Position numbers and translations under genes: made by a program
NCBI RefSeq assembly: GCF_001708505.1
Contig: NZ_CP015993.1
Span: 1 to 12,690, forward strand
Direction of reading: 5' to 3'
Length of the DNA stretch: 12,690 nt
Origin: Pseudomonas sp. TCU-HL1
GTDB lineage: Bacteria; Pseudomonadota; Gammaproteobacteria; Pseudomonadales; Pseudomonadaceae
The notes under the pieces: generated by a model
What the model was told of the DNA's origin: nothing
Database searches by the model: none
What the model saw: only the letters and a program-made list of their open reading frames with translations
Shown: in pieces, positions 4,859 through 12,350 of the stretch
Position numbering within the stretch: position 1 is the first letter of the stretch
How the letters are laid out: every line of letters begins with the position of its first letter

Positions 4859-6148
4859 ATGCTCGACAAACTGCACCTTTTCGTCCCCTTCCGCACCGAG
4901 TTCATCGAGCTCTTGGGTGTCGAAGGGCGCTCCGATCCGGTGCACATAGTTGACCTCTCAACCCTCGGCGTTCCGCTCCAAGGTCAAATCAGCATAGGGG
5001 AGGGCGGCAAACTTGAAGCCGACTACCTGCGCCACGTTTGGGAATCGCTGAGCACCGGTTTTACGCCGCTGGCTTTCAAGGTATTTCACCAGTCTTTGGG
5101 CAAGCGCCTCATGCCGGGTGTCGAGCTCAAGGCATCACCGGCGAAGCTGCTGCAAGGCCACAACGTCTTCGGGCCGACCAGCATCGAGAAGGGCGCCGAA
5201 GTCATGTTCAAGTGGCTGGCCGGAACCTATCCCGAACTGTTCGCCAAGCTCGATATCTCGGCTACTCAGGTCTACGCCCTGGACTGCACCTATTCCAGTC
5301 GCCTGCCAGATGAGCGCACCGCGCTTCAGGTCATTCAGGCTCTGACCAACGTCAGCAACGGCCACACCAAGAGCCGTGGCGACAACTACCAGACCTCGGC
5401 CTATTGGGGCGCCAAAGAATCCCGTCTGAAGCGGCTGAAGGCCTATCTCAAGCACACCGAGTATCAAGCCCAGCTGGATGAATTGAAGCGGGCAGGGCGG
5501 TCGGACCTTTCGGCTGCTCGATCTGCGCGGGTCATGTCTGATTCGCGCCTTCAGGAGTGGGTCCGTTACCTGCTCCGTATGGAAGCCACGGTCATGCATC
5601 GGTGGCTTGAACGTCGCGGCATCCCGTCGCGGCTTGTTGATCTGATCGCCTACCAGCAGGGCCTCGAAGGGGAGGGGCGCTGCCTGATTCAGGAGTGCTG
5701 GCAAGCGGTTACAGCGGATCTTTTCGCGGCCTTTGAGGGTATCCAGATGCGAGTGATTGATGACGAAAAAGTGCTGGCCGCACTGCTTGAGAAGTTCACG
5801 AAACCGGCAAAAGGCAAGTGGACGAAGGAGCGCACCGAGGCGGGTGTCGTTGTTCCTCCGATCTTTGTCGACGGCAAGCCGGACGAGAGTTACGCCCGTA
5901 ACCTGTTTCGGACCTACCGAAGCCTGAAGGATTACGGCTGGGACGAGACGATGAATTCCATGTCTCGGGCAACCTTCTACCGGCACACCGCCGACCTCTG
6001 CGAGGCGGGCCTTTCGAAGGCTGCGCTCCAGAAGCTCCACGAGCACGACCGCAGCAACAACGTGGTCCCGCTGCTCCGCTTCGTGCAGGTCGATTTCAGC
6101 GCCCAGCGTCCTGACTGGTACGTCGAACCCAGCGTGGAGGCCGCGTGA
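4859..6148 (+). CDS. Rolling-circle replication initiation protein, II/X family (full-length copy)
   Basis: A 429-aa protein beginning MLDKLHLFVPFRTEFIELLG, intact in this copy. It belongs to the filamentous-phage gene II/X replication proteins (Phage_CRI and Phage_X domains). The N-terminal half carries SPAKLLQGHNVFGP (93-106) and VYALDCTYSSRLPD (138-151), segments characteristic of that family. The C-terminal part includes the SYARNLFRTYRSLKDYGW region. The role is site-specific nicking of replicative-form DNA and plus-strand synthesis. I chose ATG 4859 because AGGGA lies 12 nt upstream and it opens the family-like N-terminus. In-frame ATGs at 4832 and 4847 and a TTG at 4820 are alternatives. 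An internal start for an X-like product cannot be decided. It overlaps the next gene (TGATG). Confidence 0.92.
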   Translation: MLDKLHLFVPFRTEFIELLGVEGRSDPVHIVDLSTLGVPLQGQISIGEGGKLEADYLRHVWESLSTGFTPLAFKVFHQSLGKRLMPGVELKASPAKLLQGHNVFGPTSIEKGAEVMFKWLAGTYPELFAKLDISATQVYALDCTYSSRLPDERTALQVIQALTNVSNGHTKSRGDNYQTSAYWGAKESRLKRLKAYLKHTEYQAQLDELKRAGRSDLSAARSARVMSDSRLQEWVRYLLRMEATVMHRWLERRGIPSRLVDLIAYQQGLEGEGRCLIQECWQAVTADLFAAFEGIQMRVIDDEKVLAALLEKFTKPAKGKWTKERTEAGVVVPPIFVDGKPDESYARNLFRTYRSLKDYGWDETMNSMSRATFYRHTADLCEAGLSKAALQKLHEHDRSNNVVPLLRFVQVDFSAQRPDWYVEPSVEAA

Positions 6149-6357
6149 TGATCTACGAAGCATCTGGCAAACCCGGCGACGGCATGAAGCTCGATACGTC
6201 GGTCAAATGGGACGTCGTTCACCAGGGCATTTACTGCCTGACGATCACTGCGCTTACCGCATGCACTCGCGATGAAGCGTTGCCGATGGCTATCCAGGCA
6301 CTCGGCCTCGACGCCGACGAAACCGATGGCGTCGAAGTATGGGAAGCCGACCAATGA
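6148..6357 (+). CDS. Hypothetical 69-aa protein
   Basis: The ATG overlaps the last base of the rep stop (TGATG), so translation is coupled. Sequence MIYEASGKPGDGMKLDTSVK, a moderately hydrophobic middle (GIYCLTITALTACTRDEALP) and an acidic C-terminus ending EVWEADQ. No signal peptide and no clear membrane helix. Small proteins in this place, between rep and the ssDNA-binding protein, are common in inoviruses and mostly uncharacterised. Its stop overlaps the next ATG (ATGA). This gene carries the left breakpoint of the deletion after codon 46. Confidence 0.8.
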   Translation: MIYEASGKPGDGMKLDTSVKWDVVHQGIYCLTITALTACTRDEALPMAIQALGLDADETDGVEVWEADQ

Positions 6358-6512
6358 TCGCCGCCACCTGCGAAACCATTTTCTGGCTCGCCCTGGGCCT
6401 GCTGGCAATCCAGCGCTTGGGCTTCTGGGCCCGTTCTCCAGCTGCTCCGCGCAGCCCCAAACCGACGCTTTCCAACCGGGCAACCGCCCTCCAATGCACC
6501 CCTGTGAGGTAA
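6354..6512 (+). CDS. Small membrane protein (52 aa)
   Basis: It starts within the stop of the previous gene (ATGA). MIAATCETIFWLALGLLAIQ begins a single N-terminal membrane helix (about 6-24), followed by a basic, Pro-rich tail (RSPAAPRSPKPTLSNRATAL). It ends TAA 6510-6512, and the GAGG that serves the next gene lies in its last codons. This is the place and form of a small inner-membrane or minor virion protein. Specific role unknown. Confidence 0.65.
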   Translation: MIAATCETIFWLALGLLAIQRLGFWARSPAAPRSPKPTLSNRATALQCTPVR

Positions 6513-6516
6513 CCCC

Positions 6517-6852
6517 ATGTCTCTCGTTCAGATCGGCCTGTGCCACGGCTTCAACTCTTCGACCCGCACCGTGGGTCAGAACCAGTTCACCGACAACCAG
6601 ATTCTGTTGGAGGTCGAGGACGTCAACCGCTACGGCATCGCCGAGCGCAAAACCGTGGTGGTGAAGATTTCCAAAGCCCTGATGGAGAAGGGCATCAACC
6701 ACGTGTGGGACCAGCTCAAGGGCAAGCAGGTGGCCGTTCCGGTCTTCGTTGCCACGTGGGCGTCGAAGTCCGGCAACGCCGGCCATGACCTGTTCCTGTC
6801 GGGCGACGGCAAGCCCCTGAATCTCCAGCTCAAGCCGGCTGTAGCGGCCTGA
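6517..6852 (+). CDS. Phage ssDNA-binding protein candidate (pV functional analogue)
   Basis: A 111-aa, well expressed-looking gene with GAGG 8 nt before the ATG. MSLVQIGLCHGFNSSTRTVG is followed by a beta-rich, hydrophilic body (ERKTVVVKISKALMEKGINH, KQVAVPVFVATWASKSGN) and a conserved-looking DLFLSGDGKPLNLQLKP end. No signal peptide or membrane helix. Its place between the replication gene and the coat genes, its size and its composition match the ssDNA-binding proteins that coat the plus strand and switch replication to packaging. Assignment rests on position and family resemblance. It is absent from the deleted unit. Confidence 0.7.
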   Translation: MSLVQIGLCHGFNSSTRTVGQNQFTDNQILLEVEDVNRYGIAERKTVVVKISKALMEKGINHVWDQLKGKQVAVPVFVATWASKSGNAGHDLFLSGDGKPLNLQLKPAVAA

Positions 6853-6854
6853 GC

Positions 6855-7049
6855 ATGTCGTATCTCCTGACCTGTTCCGTTGCCTGGACTGTCGCTGGGG
6901 ACGGTTCGCCCGTTTGCTCCGGCACGCTCCAGACCGAGCCGGTTGGAGCCGGGTCCATGACCCTTGAAGAAGCGGTGCAACTGAAGGATGGGGCTTTGGT
7001 CCTGTTCGCGGTTGTGTTCGCGATCCTAGCCCTGAAAAAAGCCCTGTGA
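6855..7049 (+). CDS. Small minor-coat-like membrane protein (64 aa)
   Basis: The ATG lies 2 nt after the ssDNA-binding protein stop. The N-terminal part has two Cys (LLTC, SPVC) in a short polar region (SYLLTCSVAWTVAGDGSPVC). The C-terminal half has one membrane helix (ALVLFAVVFAILALKKAL) ending in Lys. This pattern, with a position just before the major coat gene, is typical of small inovirus minor virion proteins. The specific pVII/pIX role is not provable. Its stop overlaps the ribosome-binding site of the coat gene. Confidence 0.75.
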   Translation: MSYLLTCSVAWTVAGDGSPVCSGTLQTEPVGAGSMTLEEAVQLKDGALVLFAVVFAILALKKAL

Positions 7050-7057
7050 GGTGAAAC

Positions 7058-7263
7058 ATGCGTAACGTGAAACTGCTGTCCCGCTCCATCGGCGCCGCTG
7101 CTGCTGTCGGCGTTCTCTCCATCCAATCCGCCCAGGCTGCCTGGACACCGGCGTCACCACTGCCATGACCGATGGCAAGACTGACGCGCTCGCCCTGGGC
7201 GCCCTGGTGATCGGCGTGATTATCGCCATCGCCGCCCTGAAATGGCTGCGGAAGGCGCTGTAA
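7058..7263 (+). CDS. Major coat protein (pVIII/CoaB-like) with signal peptide, one-base frameshift
   Basis: GAGG lies 6 nt before the ATG. MRNVKLLSRSIGAAAAVGVL SIQSAQA is a classical signal peptide with an A-Q-A cleavage site (residue 27). The frame then breaks at about 7141-7144 (GCCTGGAC). Adding one G (GCC GTG GAC) gives AAVDTGVTTAMTDGKTDALA, a membrane helix LGALVIGVIIAIAALKWL and basic tail RKAL, then TAA 7261-7263. The rebuilt 68-aa precursor (about 41-aa mature) has the three-part layout of filamentous major coat proteins: acidic N-end, hydrophobic middle, basic DNA-facing end. The strong terminator follows. Only one copy exists, so the missing base is inferred. Confidence 0.85.
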
Positions 7264-7280
7264 GCAACACCCGTTCAACT

Positions 7281-7302
7281 GCCCCGGCTTGCCGGGGCTT
7301 TT
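7281..7302 (+). terminator. Rho-independent terminator after the major coat gene
   Basis: Perfect 7-bp GC stem GCCCCGG (7281-7287) / CCGGGGC (7292-7298), loop CTTG, followed by TTTT. It lies 18 nt after the coat-protein stop, the place of the central terminator of filamentous phages that keeps coat expression high and pIII low. Confidence 0.9.
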
Positions 7303-7321
7303 CGCTTCTGAGGGGCTGAAA

Positions 7322-7399
7322 ATGGAGTTTGATCCGAATGTCTATTACCTCGTCGTTATTACGCTGGCTTTCGGTTTGGTCCTTTTTGGCCGTATCTAG
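7322..7399 (+). CDS. Tiny membrane protein (25 aa)
   Basis: GAGGGG lies upstream of the ATG. MEFDPNVYYLVVITLAFGLV LFGRI is a short polar start followed by one membrane helix, ending TAG 7397-7399. The size and form match the smallest inovirus virion proteins (pVII/pIX-like). It overlaps the start of the pIII gene (ATG 7338) in another frame, so both may use the same ribosome-binding site. Present only in the full-length unit. Confidence 0.6.
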   Translation: MEFDPNVYYLVVITLAFGLVLFGRI

Positions 7400-8867
7400 T
7401 GCCGCGCTGGCGACGGAACGGGTCAAGGTCAATCCGTACATCAAGGCGGGTCCGGCGACCACGCTGAACCAGTTGGCGAACGGCTCGCCCATCGCGGGGT
7501 TCGTGCCGACGAAGTCGAATAGTGACTTGCTGCTGGAGGCTGAGAAGAAGGGTTGGTTGGGCGATACCACCAAGAAAACTGCTGTTACGGTCAAGGCAAA
7601 GTTAAGGTTCCGGTCAGCGGCATCAGTACCAAGTTTAAGAATTTGGTCAAAACCAATCCGGGTCAGGTTGCAATAGGTGCAGCGACGACGGCAGCTTTGG
7701 CGGCTGTTAGTTGGGTCATGAGCGACGACAACACCAAGGTGCAGAAGAAAACCGAAACGGTCGATGCGCTGCCGGTTTCCAGCAAGGGGCAACAGTTTTC
7801 AGCCGCAGTATATTTGCTCTTCGTTACCTGCCTCGCAGACGCTCAATAAAATTAACCTTACGACGTACGGTGGTGTGTTGTATGCGGTGGGGGTGTGGCC
7901 GAGTTCGTCTACCGGGGCTTTTGGCGGGCCTTCGGGCTATACGCAATTCAGGAACAATTGCACTCAGACCAACATGGGGTATACGGCTAACCCTAATTAC
8001 TGGCCGATGACGGGTGCCAGGGCCATTACAGTCAATGAGGTCGTGTCGCTCAAGACTGATTTGACCGAAGCGGATTTCAGCAGCGCCGACACGGTGTTGG
8101 CGAATCAAGGCGCCGCATGGCTCCGTGATCTTTTGAAGGAGTCCTGCGAGGGATCTACGAATCCGCAGGGCTGTTACGACGACCTGCAAAAGCAGAGCCC
8201 GCCTCGATCAGCGGGCCTAGTACGGTGACGGGTCCAACTTCCACTACCACCGGCACGTATACGCGGACCGATGGCACTACGGGACAACTTCGACGACTAG
8301 TCAGACGACTTTTAACATTCGTTACGGGGATAATTACTTTGACTACGACACAAACATTACTACTACGCATAACAAGGATGGTCAGCAGGTATCTCAGGAC
8401 ACGACTTCGGATGCTGGTGTCCCCGAAGAGAATCCCGACCAGGAAGAACAACCTCAGGAAGAGGAAGAACCTAAGCGCGAGGTAGCCGGGGAGGGCTGTT
8501 CAGCGGCCCTGAGCTGTGCGGGTGACGCTATAGATTGCGCGGTGTTGCGGCAGGCGAAGGACATGCGCTGTTCGCTGGATTGGCCGTCGCAGTCGTCTTC
8601 GGTCCAGGCGGAAGCGGCCAAGTCGGAATATCAGTTGCAGAAGTCGGAGATCGATGCGGCTTCATTGTTTAGCGGCCGTCTGCTGCGCGTTGGCTGCCGT
8701 CGTATTGCCCGACGGATCGGACGCTGTACCTCGAAACCGCTAACGCATCTGTGACCTTCTCCTGGTCCTTCATCTGCCAGTACTCGACCGCCCTTAGCTT
8801 CCTCTGTGTCGGGCTGGCGTCGTTGTTCTTCGCGGTGTACGTCGGCCGCGCCTTCGGAGGTGATTAA
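7338..8867 (+). CDS. Attachment protein pIII-like, TspB C-terminal-like, multiple frameshifts
   Basis: About 510 aa when rebuilt. It starts MSITSSLLRWLSVWSFLAVS with a signal peptide cleaved after ALA (25). A domain (TERVKVNPYIKAGPATTLNQ) with a short hydrophobic stretch (AIGAATTAALAAVSWVMSD) precedes a Cys-bearing middle domain. A Ser/Thr-rich linker and acidic segment (EENPDQEEQPQEEEEPKR) follow, then a Cys-rich C-terminal domain with a final membrane helix (LSFLCVGLASLFFAVYVGRA), resembling Neisseria TspB-type and inovirus adsorption proteins. Frame breaks lie near 7600, 7790, 8200, 8282 and 8674; the last is resolved by the other copy. The role is binding the host pilus or TolA-like receptor and capping the virion. 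Stop TAA 8865-8867 abuts the next ATG. Confidence 0.8.
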
Positions 8868-9166
8868 ATGCCAGCTATATTCCTGTTTCTCAGTACGATA
8901 GTTGGTCCGCTTGCGGCCAAGATTCTGACTTCGCTGGTATTGGTACGGTGACGTATATCGGTATTACGGCGTTGTTATCGACGGTGCGGACGTATTTGCT
9001 CGGCAGTATTACCGGGATGCCCGCTGATGTTCTTGCAGTGATGGGGCTGATTAAGCTCGATGTCGCAATCAATATCGTGTTGTCCGCTGTAACGGCGCGC
9101 GCGGTTCTTTCCGGCATGAGTTCGGCCACCGGTAAGAAATCGTCGCTGGGTCATGTGGGGAACTGA
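8868..9166 (+). CDS. DUF2523-like minor coat protein (pVI-like), full-length unit, frameshifted
   Basis: Second copy of the gene at 1379-1679. Here the beginning is correct (MPAIFLFLSTIVGPLAAKIL), but one G is missing at about 8937 (CTGGTATTGG against CTGGGTATTGG). The rest (GTVTYIGITALLSTVRTYLL onward) is read in another frame from about 8948. Joining the 5' part of this copy to the 3' part of the other gives a 99-aa protein with no stops. Confidence 0.85.
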
Positions 9167-9168
9167 TC

Positions 9169-10350
9169 ATGTTTATTCTGCGCACTGGCCTCCAGGGCAA
9201 CGGCAAAACCCTGAACACCATCAAGGAAGTTGATAGCAAAGCGTATGCAGAGGGGAGGGTGGTCTATTACTGCAACGTAACGGGATTTAAGCCGGATCAC
9301 CCGGCCATTAAGGCTAAGTGGCTGCCGTTCGACTTCCCGGATCGTTGGTTTGATCTGCCGGCTAACTCTATGATCGTGATCGATGAGGCGCAGACGTGGT
9401 TTCGTGTGCGGCCTCAGGGTGCCAAGGTGCCAGAGTATGCGAGTCGCCTCGAGATCATGCGTAAGGATGGCCATGAGCTGCATTGCATCACGCAAAGCCC
9501 GCTATTGATCGATGCGCACATGCGCGAGCTGTGCAACATGCATGTGCATTACCACCGGGGCAACGGTGGCCAGGTCATCAAACGCTGGGTGTTCCAGAAG
9601 CCCGAATGACGGTCAATAAGAACAAGCTGGAATTCCAGAATGGCGAAAGCACACGGATCACCATCGATAAGACCTATTTCGGCTGCTATGAGTCGGTCAA
9701 GGACGGTACCGAGCACCATTTCAAGTTCCGCATTCCCAGGGCGGCTTTCGCGCTGGTCGGGGCCTTGGCGCTGATTGGCGCCCTGGGCGGTTACGTCTAC
9801 ACGCGGCTGAGCAGCTTTACCGAGGCATCGGAAGCGACCGTGGCTGAACCGGCGAAATCGGCGGCCACGCCTGCCGCTGCGGCGGCTCCAGCGGCATCGG
9901 CGTCGTCTTCATCGCAGCAGCAGCCCCACAAGACCACCGCGGAATACATTGCTGAACGGACGCCGCGCCATTGCTGGTGTGCCGTCATCGGCGCCGATCT
10001 ACGACGAGCTGACGCGTCCGGTTTCCTTTCCGAAGCCGAGCTGTTACGCGACCAAATCGCCGGACTGGATCGAGCGCAAGCGCTCCAGCTTGAAGGTCGG
10101 CATTCGCCGTCACGAGCGTTACGGTTGTAGCTGCCTGAGCCAGCAAGGCAGTCGCATGGATATCCCGTTCGAAGCCTGTATGGACATGGTGGAGAATGGT
10201 TTCTTCGACCATACGAAACCTGATTTCAAGCAGCCGGCCGAGGGCGGGCCGGACGCGCTCCGCGCGGCCGGTACGTCGGCGGCCCCTCAAGCGCTTGAGA
10301 CTCGGGTTACCGTCGTCGAAGACTCCAGCCGCATACCAAGGACCTTGTGA
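9169..10350 (+). CDS. zot: Zot/pI-like phage assembly ATPase, full-length unit, frameshifted
   Basis: Second copy of the assembly ATPase. The N-terminal ATPase region, with Walker A GLQGNGKT and VIDEAQ, is intact to about 9605. There a missing C (CCGAATGAC against CCGAACTGAC) makes a false stop after KPE. The middle (TVNKNKLEFQNGESTRITID, membrane helix, Ala/Ser linker) continues in a second frame. An extra C at about 9967 returns the reading to a third. The C-terminus is correct here and shows the family block FEACMDMVENGFFDHTKPDF up to RIPRTL and TGA 10348-10350, which the other copy lacks through its own error. Confidence 0.9.
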
Positions 10351-10495
10351 GTGCTAACCTCCGGACCAGGAGTTTCAGCGTTCGACTGTTCAGCCAGCTG
10401 TTGAGGTCGAGATTCATCGACGCTCGATAGGCTCCGGCGTATGGGTGATTCTGGCCCTGGTGGCCGCCATCGCTTTAACCCTAGGCTTCGCATAA
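10347..10495 (+). CDS. Small C-terminal-anchored membrane protein, full-length unit
   Basis: Identical to 2858-3006: a GTG overlapping the Zot TGA, a probable missing A a few bases on, a polar N-terminal region and a terminal membrane helix ending GFA-stop. The identical sequence in both copies means that the frame break is either a systematic homopolymer error or real, in which case the start is unknown. Confidence 0.48.
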
Positions 10496-10574
10496 TCGTA
10501 ACGTTACGTTTAATCGGCTTCGGACAATGCTGTAAGCTCCGAGGCCGATTTAATGTAACGTCTTTATGCGATGC
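10485..10574 (+). other. Putative attP (inverted dif-like pair), full-length unit
   Basis: Same sequence as 2996-3085: GCTTCGCATAA (10485-10495), TTACGTTTAAT (10504-10514), and on the opposite strand TTACATTAAAT (10548-10558) and GCATCGCATAA (10564-10574). It is uninterrupted in both units, with no host DNA on either side, so these are not att junctions of a prophage with chromosomal flanks. Confidence 0.7.
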
Positions 10575-10798
10575 CTCTTCTCGACATACCCGACCATATC
10601 GCCCGCGATGCCTTGCTCTACGCGCCCCAGCGGCACGTAGAGGACGCCGTAACCCATATTTTAGTGGACTACCCGAGGCTGGTTGCCGAGGTTCGTAAAC
10701 TGCGGAGTAGGGTGGCCCAGTTGGACCGGGAGGGCGCCGATTTCGACGCTAGGTTGGAAGCCCTGCAAGCGGCCTGCAGGGCGATTATGGATATTTAG
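10571..10798 (+). CDS. Hypothetical 75-aa coiled-coil protein, full-length unit
   Basis: Identical to 3082-3309. It starts in the right dif-like arm, has a charged coiled-coil-like body and ends TAG just before the convergent minus-strand gene. The frame is kept in both copies despite the high indel rate elsewhere, which supports its being read correctly, but no family is recognised. Confidence 0.7.
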   Translation: MPLLDIPDHIARDALLYAPQRHVEDAVTHILVDYPRLVAEVRKLRSRVAQLDREGADFDARLEALQAACRAIMDI

Positions 10799-10805
10799 CG
10801 TTACG

Positions 10806-11320
10806 TTACGCTTTCGTTTTCGACTTCTTGAAGGTGAATATCTCTCCAGCCGGTATCGCTCTCCAGGTGGTGCCTGGGTTTCGTTCGGCTCGCTCCCGTG
10901 CAAAGTCGATTGCGTAATGCTTTTCGGTTGGTTCGCCAATCTTTTCCCAGACCCTCATGCCCAGGAATTTGCATTCGACGTTGTAGGCCGGCTTCTGCGG
11001 CCTGTTTGCCGTAGCGCTTTGACTTCTCGATGGCTAGCTCGTTGCCCATGGCGTCTGCACGGGCCTCGGCCAGTTCCAGCTTGGATTTCAGGTCGTTCAC
11101 TTCTGCCCAAGCCTCCGCCAGTCGGTCTGCCAGGTATTGCATGTCTTCGGCTGGCTTCTCGGTTTTTTCGTTACGTTGCGCTTTAGCGCGTTCCCTGTAG
11201 GCCTTCTGCCGCTCAGCGTTGCTCAGGGCTTTTCCGGTGGTCGGACGCCCACGCTTCGGCTTGGTCGGCTGCTCGTCCAGGGGCAGGGGCTGGGTCTGTT
11301 TGTCCTGGGCGGTCGATCAT
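10806..11320 (-). CDS. 170-aa basic/coiled-coil protein, full-length unit, frameshifted twice
   Basis: Same gene as 3317-3830. An extra G just after the start (GGGCGGTCG at about 11310) breaks the frame. The central part from MQYLADRLAEAWAEVNDLKS is readable, and KRYGKQAAE shows the correct bases. An extra base at about 10991-10994 shifts it before the C-terminal domain. Length 515 nt is 513 plus the two extra bases. The start overlaps the stop of the upstream membrane-protein gene. Confidence 0.72.
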
Positions 11321-11496
11321 GCTTCATCCCCTTTGCGCGGCTTGTATTGCGGAATCGCGAAGACAAGGCCAAAAAGAGCCGTGACGGCGCACGCAAGCCA
11401 GGACGTTTCCGAGTAGAGCCAGTACCACAACGGCCAGGCCAATATCGACACCAGGACAAACAGCAGCGGCCCTTTCAAAGACCAGTGAATTTTCAT
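11317..11496 (-). CDS. 59-aa two-helix membrane protein, full-length unit
   Basis: Identical to 3827-4006, intact frame, GGAG 8 nt upstream of the chosen ATG. First gene of the minus-strand pair. The -10 TATAAT on the minus strand lies at 11535-11530. Confidence 0.8.
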   Translation of the reverse strand: MKIHWSLKGPLLFVLVSILAWPLWYWLYSETSWLACAVTALFGLVFAIPQYKPRKGDEA

Positions 11497-11529
11497 TGCG
11501 GGGACTCCATTCCGGGTGGGCATGGAGTA

Positions 11530-11611
11530 ATTATAGTAACGTAACGATAAATAGGCCAGCGTTACGTAACGATAAATACGACCGTTCGTCTGAATATCCG
11601 TTACGTTACGC
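11530..11611. promoter_or_regulatory. Minus-strand promoter with GTTACG-type boxes, full-length unit
   Basis: Identical to 4040-4121: the minus-strand TATAAT next to GTAACGTAACG, the palindrome CGTTACGTAACG and CGTTACGTTACG. These boxes are among the stretches with no indel difference between the two units. Confidence 0.58.
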
Positions 11612-11614
11612 AAA

Positions 11615-11815
11615 ATGAATTTCGCCGCCTCGACTGCCCGCAGGGCATTAGGCGCCCGCACGGCCTGGACTGTTCCCGCTGCGGTTCCTGCGCCGACACC
11701 CGCGAAGCGGCCGCACTCCGGGCAATGAAAAGGCCCCAGCGGACCGGGTCGCCCGATGGAGGCCTATTCGCGTAACTCGCCCTGGTCGCCGCGCAACGAC
11801 CACCCCGCGCCCTGA
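11615..11815 (+). CDS. Cys-rich small protein, full-length unit, frameshifted
   Basis: Second copy of 4125-4324. The Cys-rich part (RRLDCPQG, then CSRCGSCADT) is the same. An extra G at about 11747 (ACCGGGTCG against ACCGGTCG) moves it to an early TAA. The first copy gives the longer, GC3-biased ending (SRNSPWSPRNDHPAP). Confidence 0.48.
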
Positions 11816-11831
11816 TTTCCAACCCTGCCGC

Positions 11832-11973
11832 GTGCCGATCTGGCCGGGTGGCAGTCTCCCAGGACGGCCAGCGGCTGAGTGGCCAACGCTCATGGAATTA
11901 GCGGGCGTTTCCCGCGGCGCTTTGGCTGGTGCTTCGCCCTGGTCGCGTAGCGGGCAGGGTCCACCATCTCTAA
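11832..11973 (+). CDS. Small 46-aa hypothetical protein, full-length unit, frameshifted
   Basis: Second copy of 4341-4480, here with one base too many (GTTTCCCGCGG). As written, the frame runs on to 12032 through both terminator hairpins, which is implausible. The corrected frame stops at TAA 11971-11973 in the hairpin loop. Confidence 0.38.
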
Positions 11974-12003
11974 TGGTGGACTTTTGTCTCATGGTGAGAC
12001 TTT
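11959..12003 (+). terminator. Tandem rho-independent terminators, full-length unit
   Basis: Same pair of hairpins as 4466-4511: GTCCACCAT/ATGGTGGAC (11959-11981) followed by TTTT, then GTCTCA/TGAGAC (11986-12000) followed by TTT (one T fewer than in the other copy). Confidence 0.78.
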
Positions 12004-12011
12004 GGGGTGGG

Positions 12012-12220
12012 TTACCGCACGTCGAGGGTTAGGCTTCCTTCTTCACCTACCTCAACGTAAGTGACTGATTCTCAAGCAAAAAGTGAGCTAGCTCACTGTC
12101 CTTGATGGGCTGACGGCCCTGCTTGATCAGTAACTTATTGATTTCAATGCATTTTTTCCGCAACAGCTCTTGTTCTGTCGCGGTCAGTCGCAGCGTCGCA
12201 GGCATAGTGCCATTACCCAT
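12012..12220 (-). CDS. Ribbon-helix-helix-like repressor candidate, full-length unit, frameshifted
   Basis: Second copy of 4520-4729. One T is missing at about 12069 (GATTCTC against GATTTCTC), shifting the C-terminal third, so it is not seen as one open frame. Start, GGAGG ribosome-binding site and N-terminal DNA-binding part are unchanged. Confidence 0.65.
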
Positions 12221-12245
12221 CGTCGGAAATCCTCCAAAAGTCTAC

Positions 12246-12322
12246 GTGCATGCATGTTACTTGTGTGTGACGTATGCATGAGTACGCGTATACATTTCGC
12301 GCAAATGTTACTTGCATGCATG
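12246..12322. promoter_or_regulatory. rep promoter/operator, second copy
   Basis: Second copy of 4755-4830. Repeats ATGTTACTTG at 12254-12263 and 12305-12314; -10 TATACA at 12289-12294. The -35 reads GTGACG because of an extra base at about 12266. Confidence 0.55.
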
Positions 12323-12350
12323 CATGCATCAGCAGGGAATGCGCGGTCAC

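Noticed and set aside
1..5202. Deleted unit as a different related phage species or an evolved satellite
   Set aside because: No substitutions were seen relative to the full-length unit, so it is the same genotype with a recent deletion, not a diverged lineage.
5135..6163. Long minus-strand open frame (342 codons) opposite rep
   Set aside because: It is exactly antisense to the intact, family-recognised rep gene and shows no features of its own. It arises from high-GC codon bias.
5977..7278. Minus-strand open frame of 433 codons across rep end to coat gene
   Set aside because: It lies opposite six plus-strand genes with ribosome-binding sites and overlapping starts. Low-complexity basic/Gly/Arg composition is typical of a shadow frame.
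11832..12032. 66-aa ORF running through both terminator hairpins
   Set aside because: It depends on one extra base in this copy. The other copy and the shared intermediate sequence give a stop in the hairpin loop.
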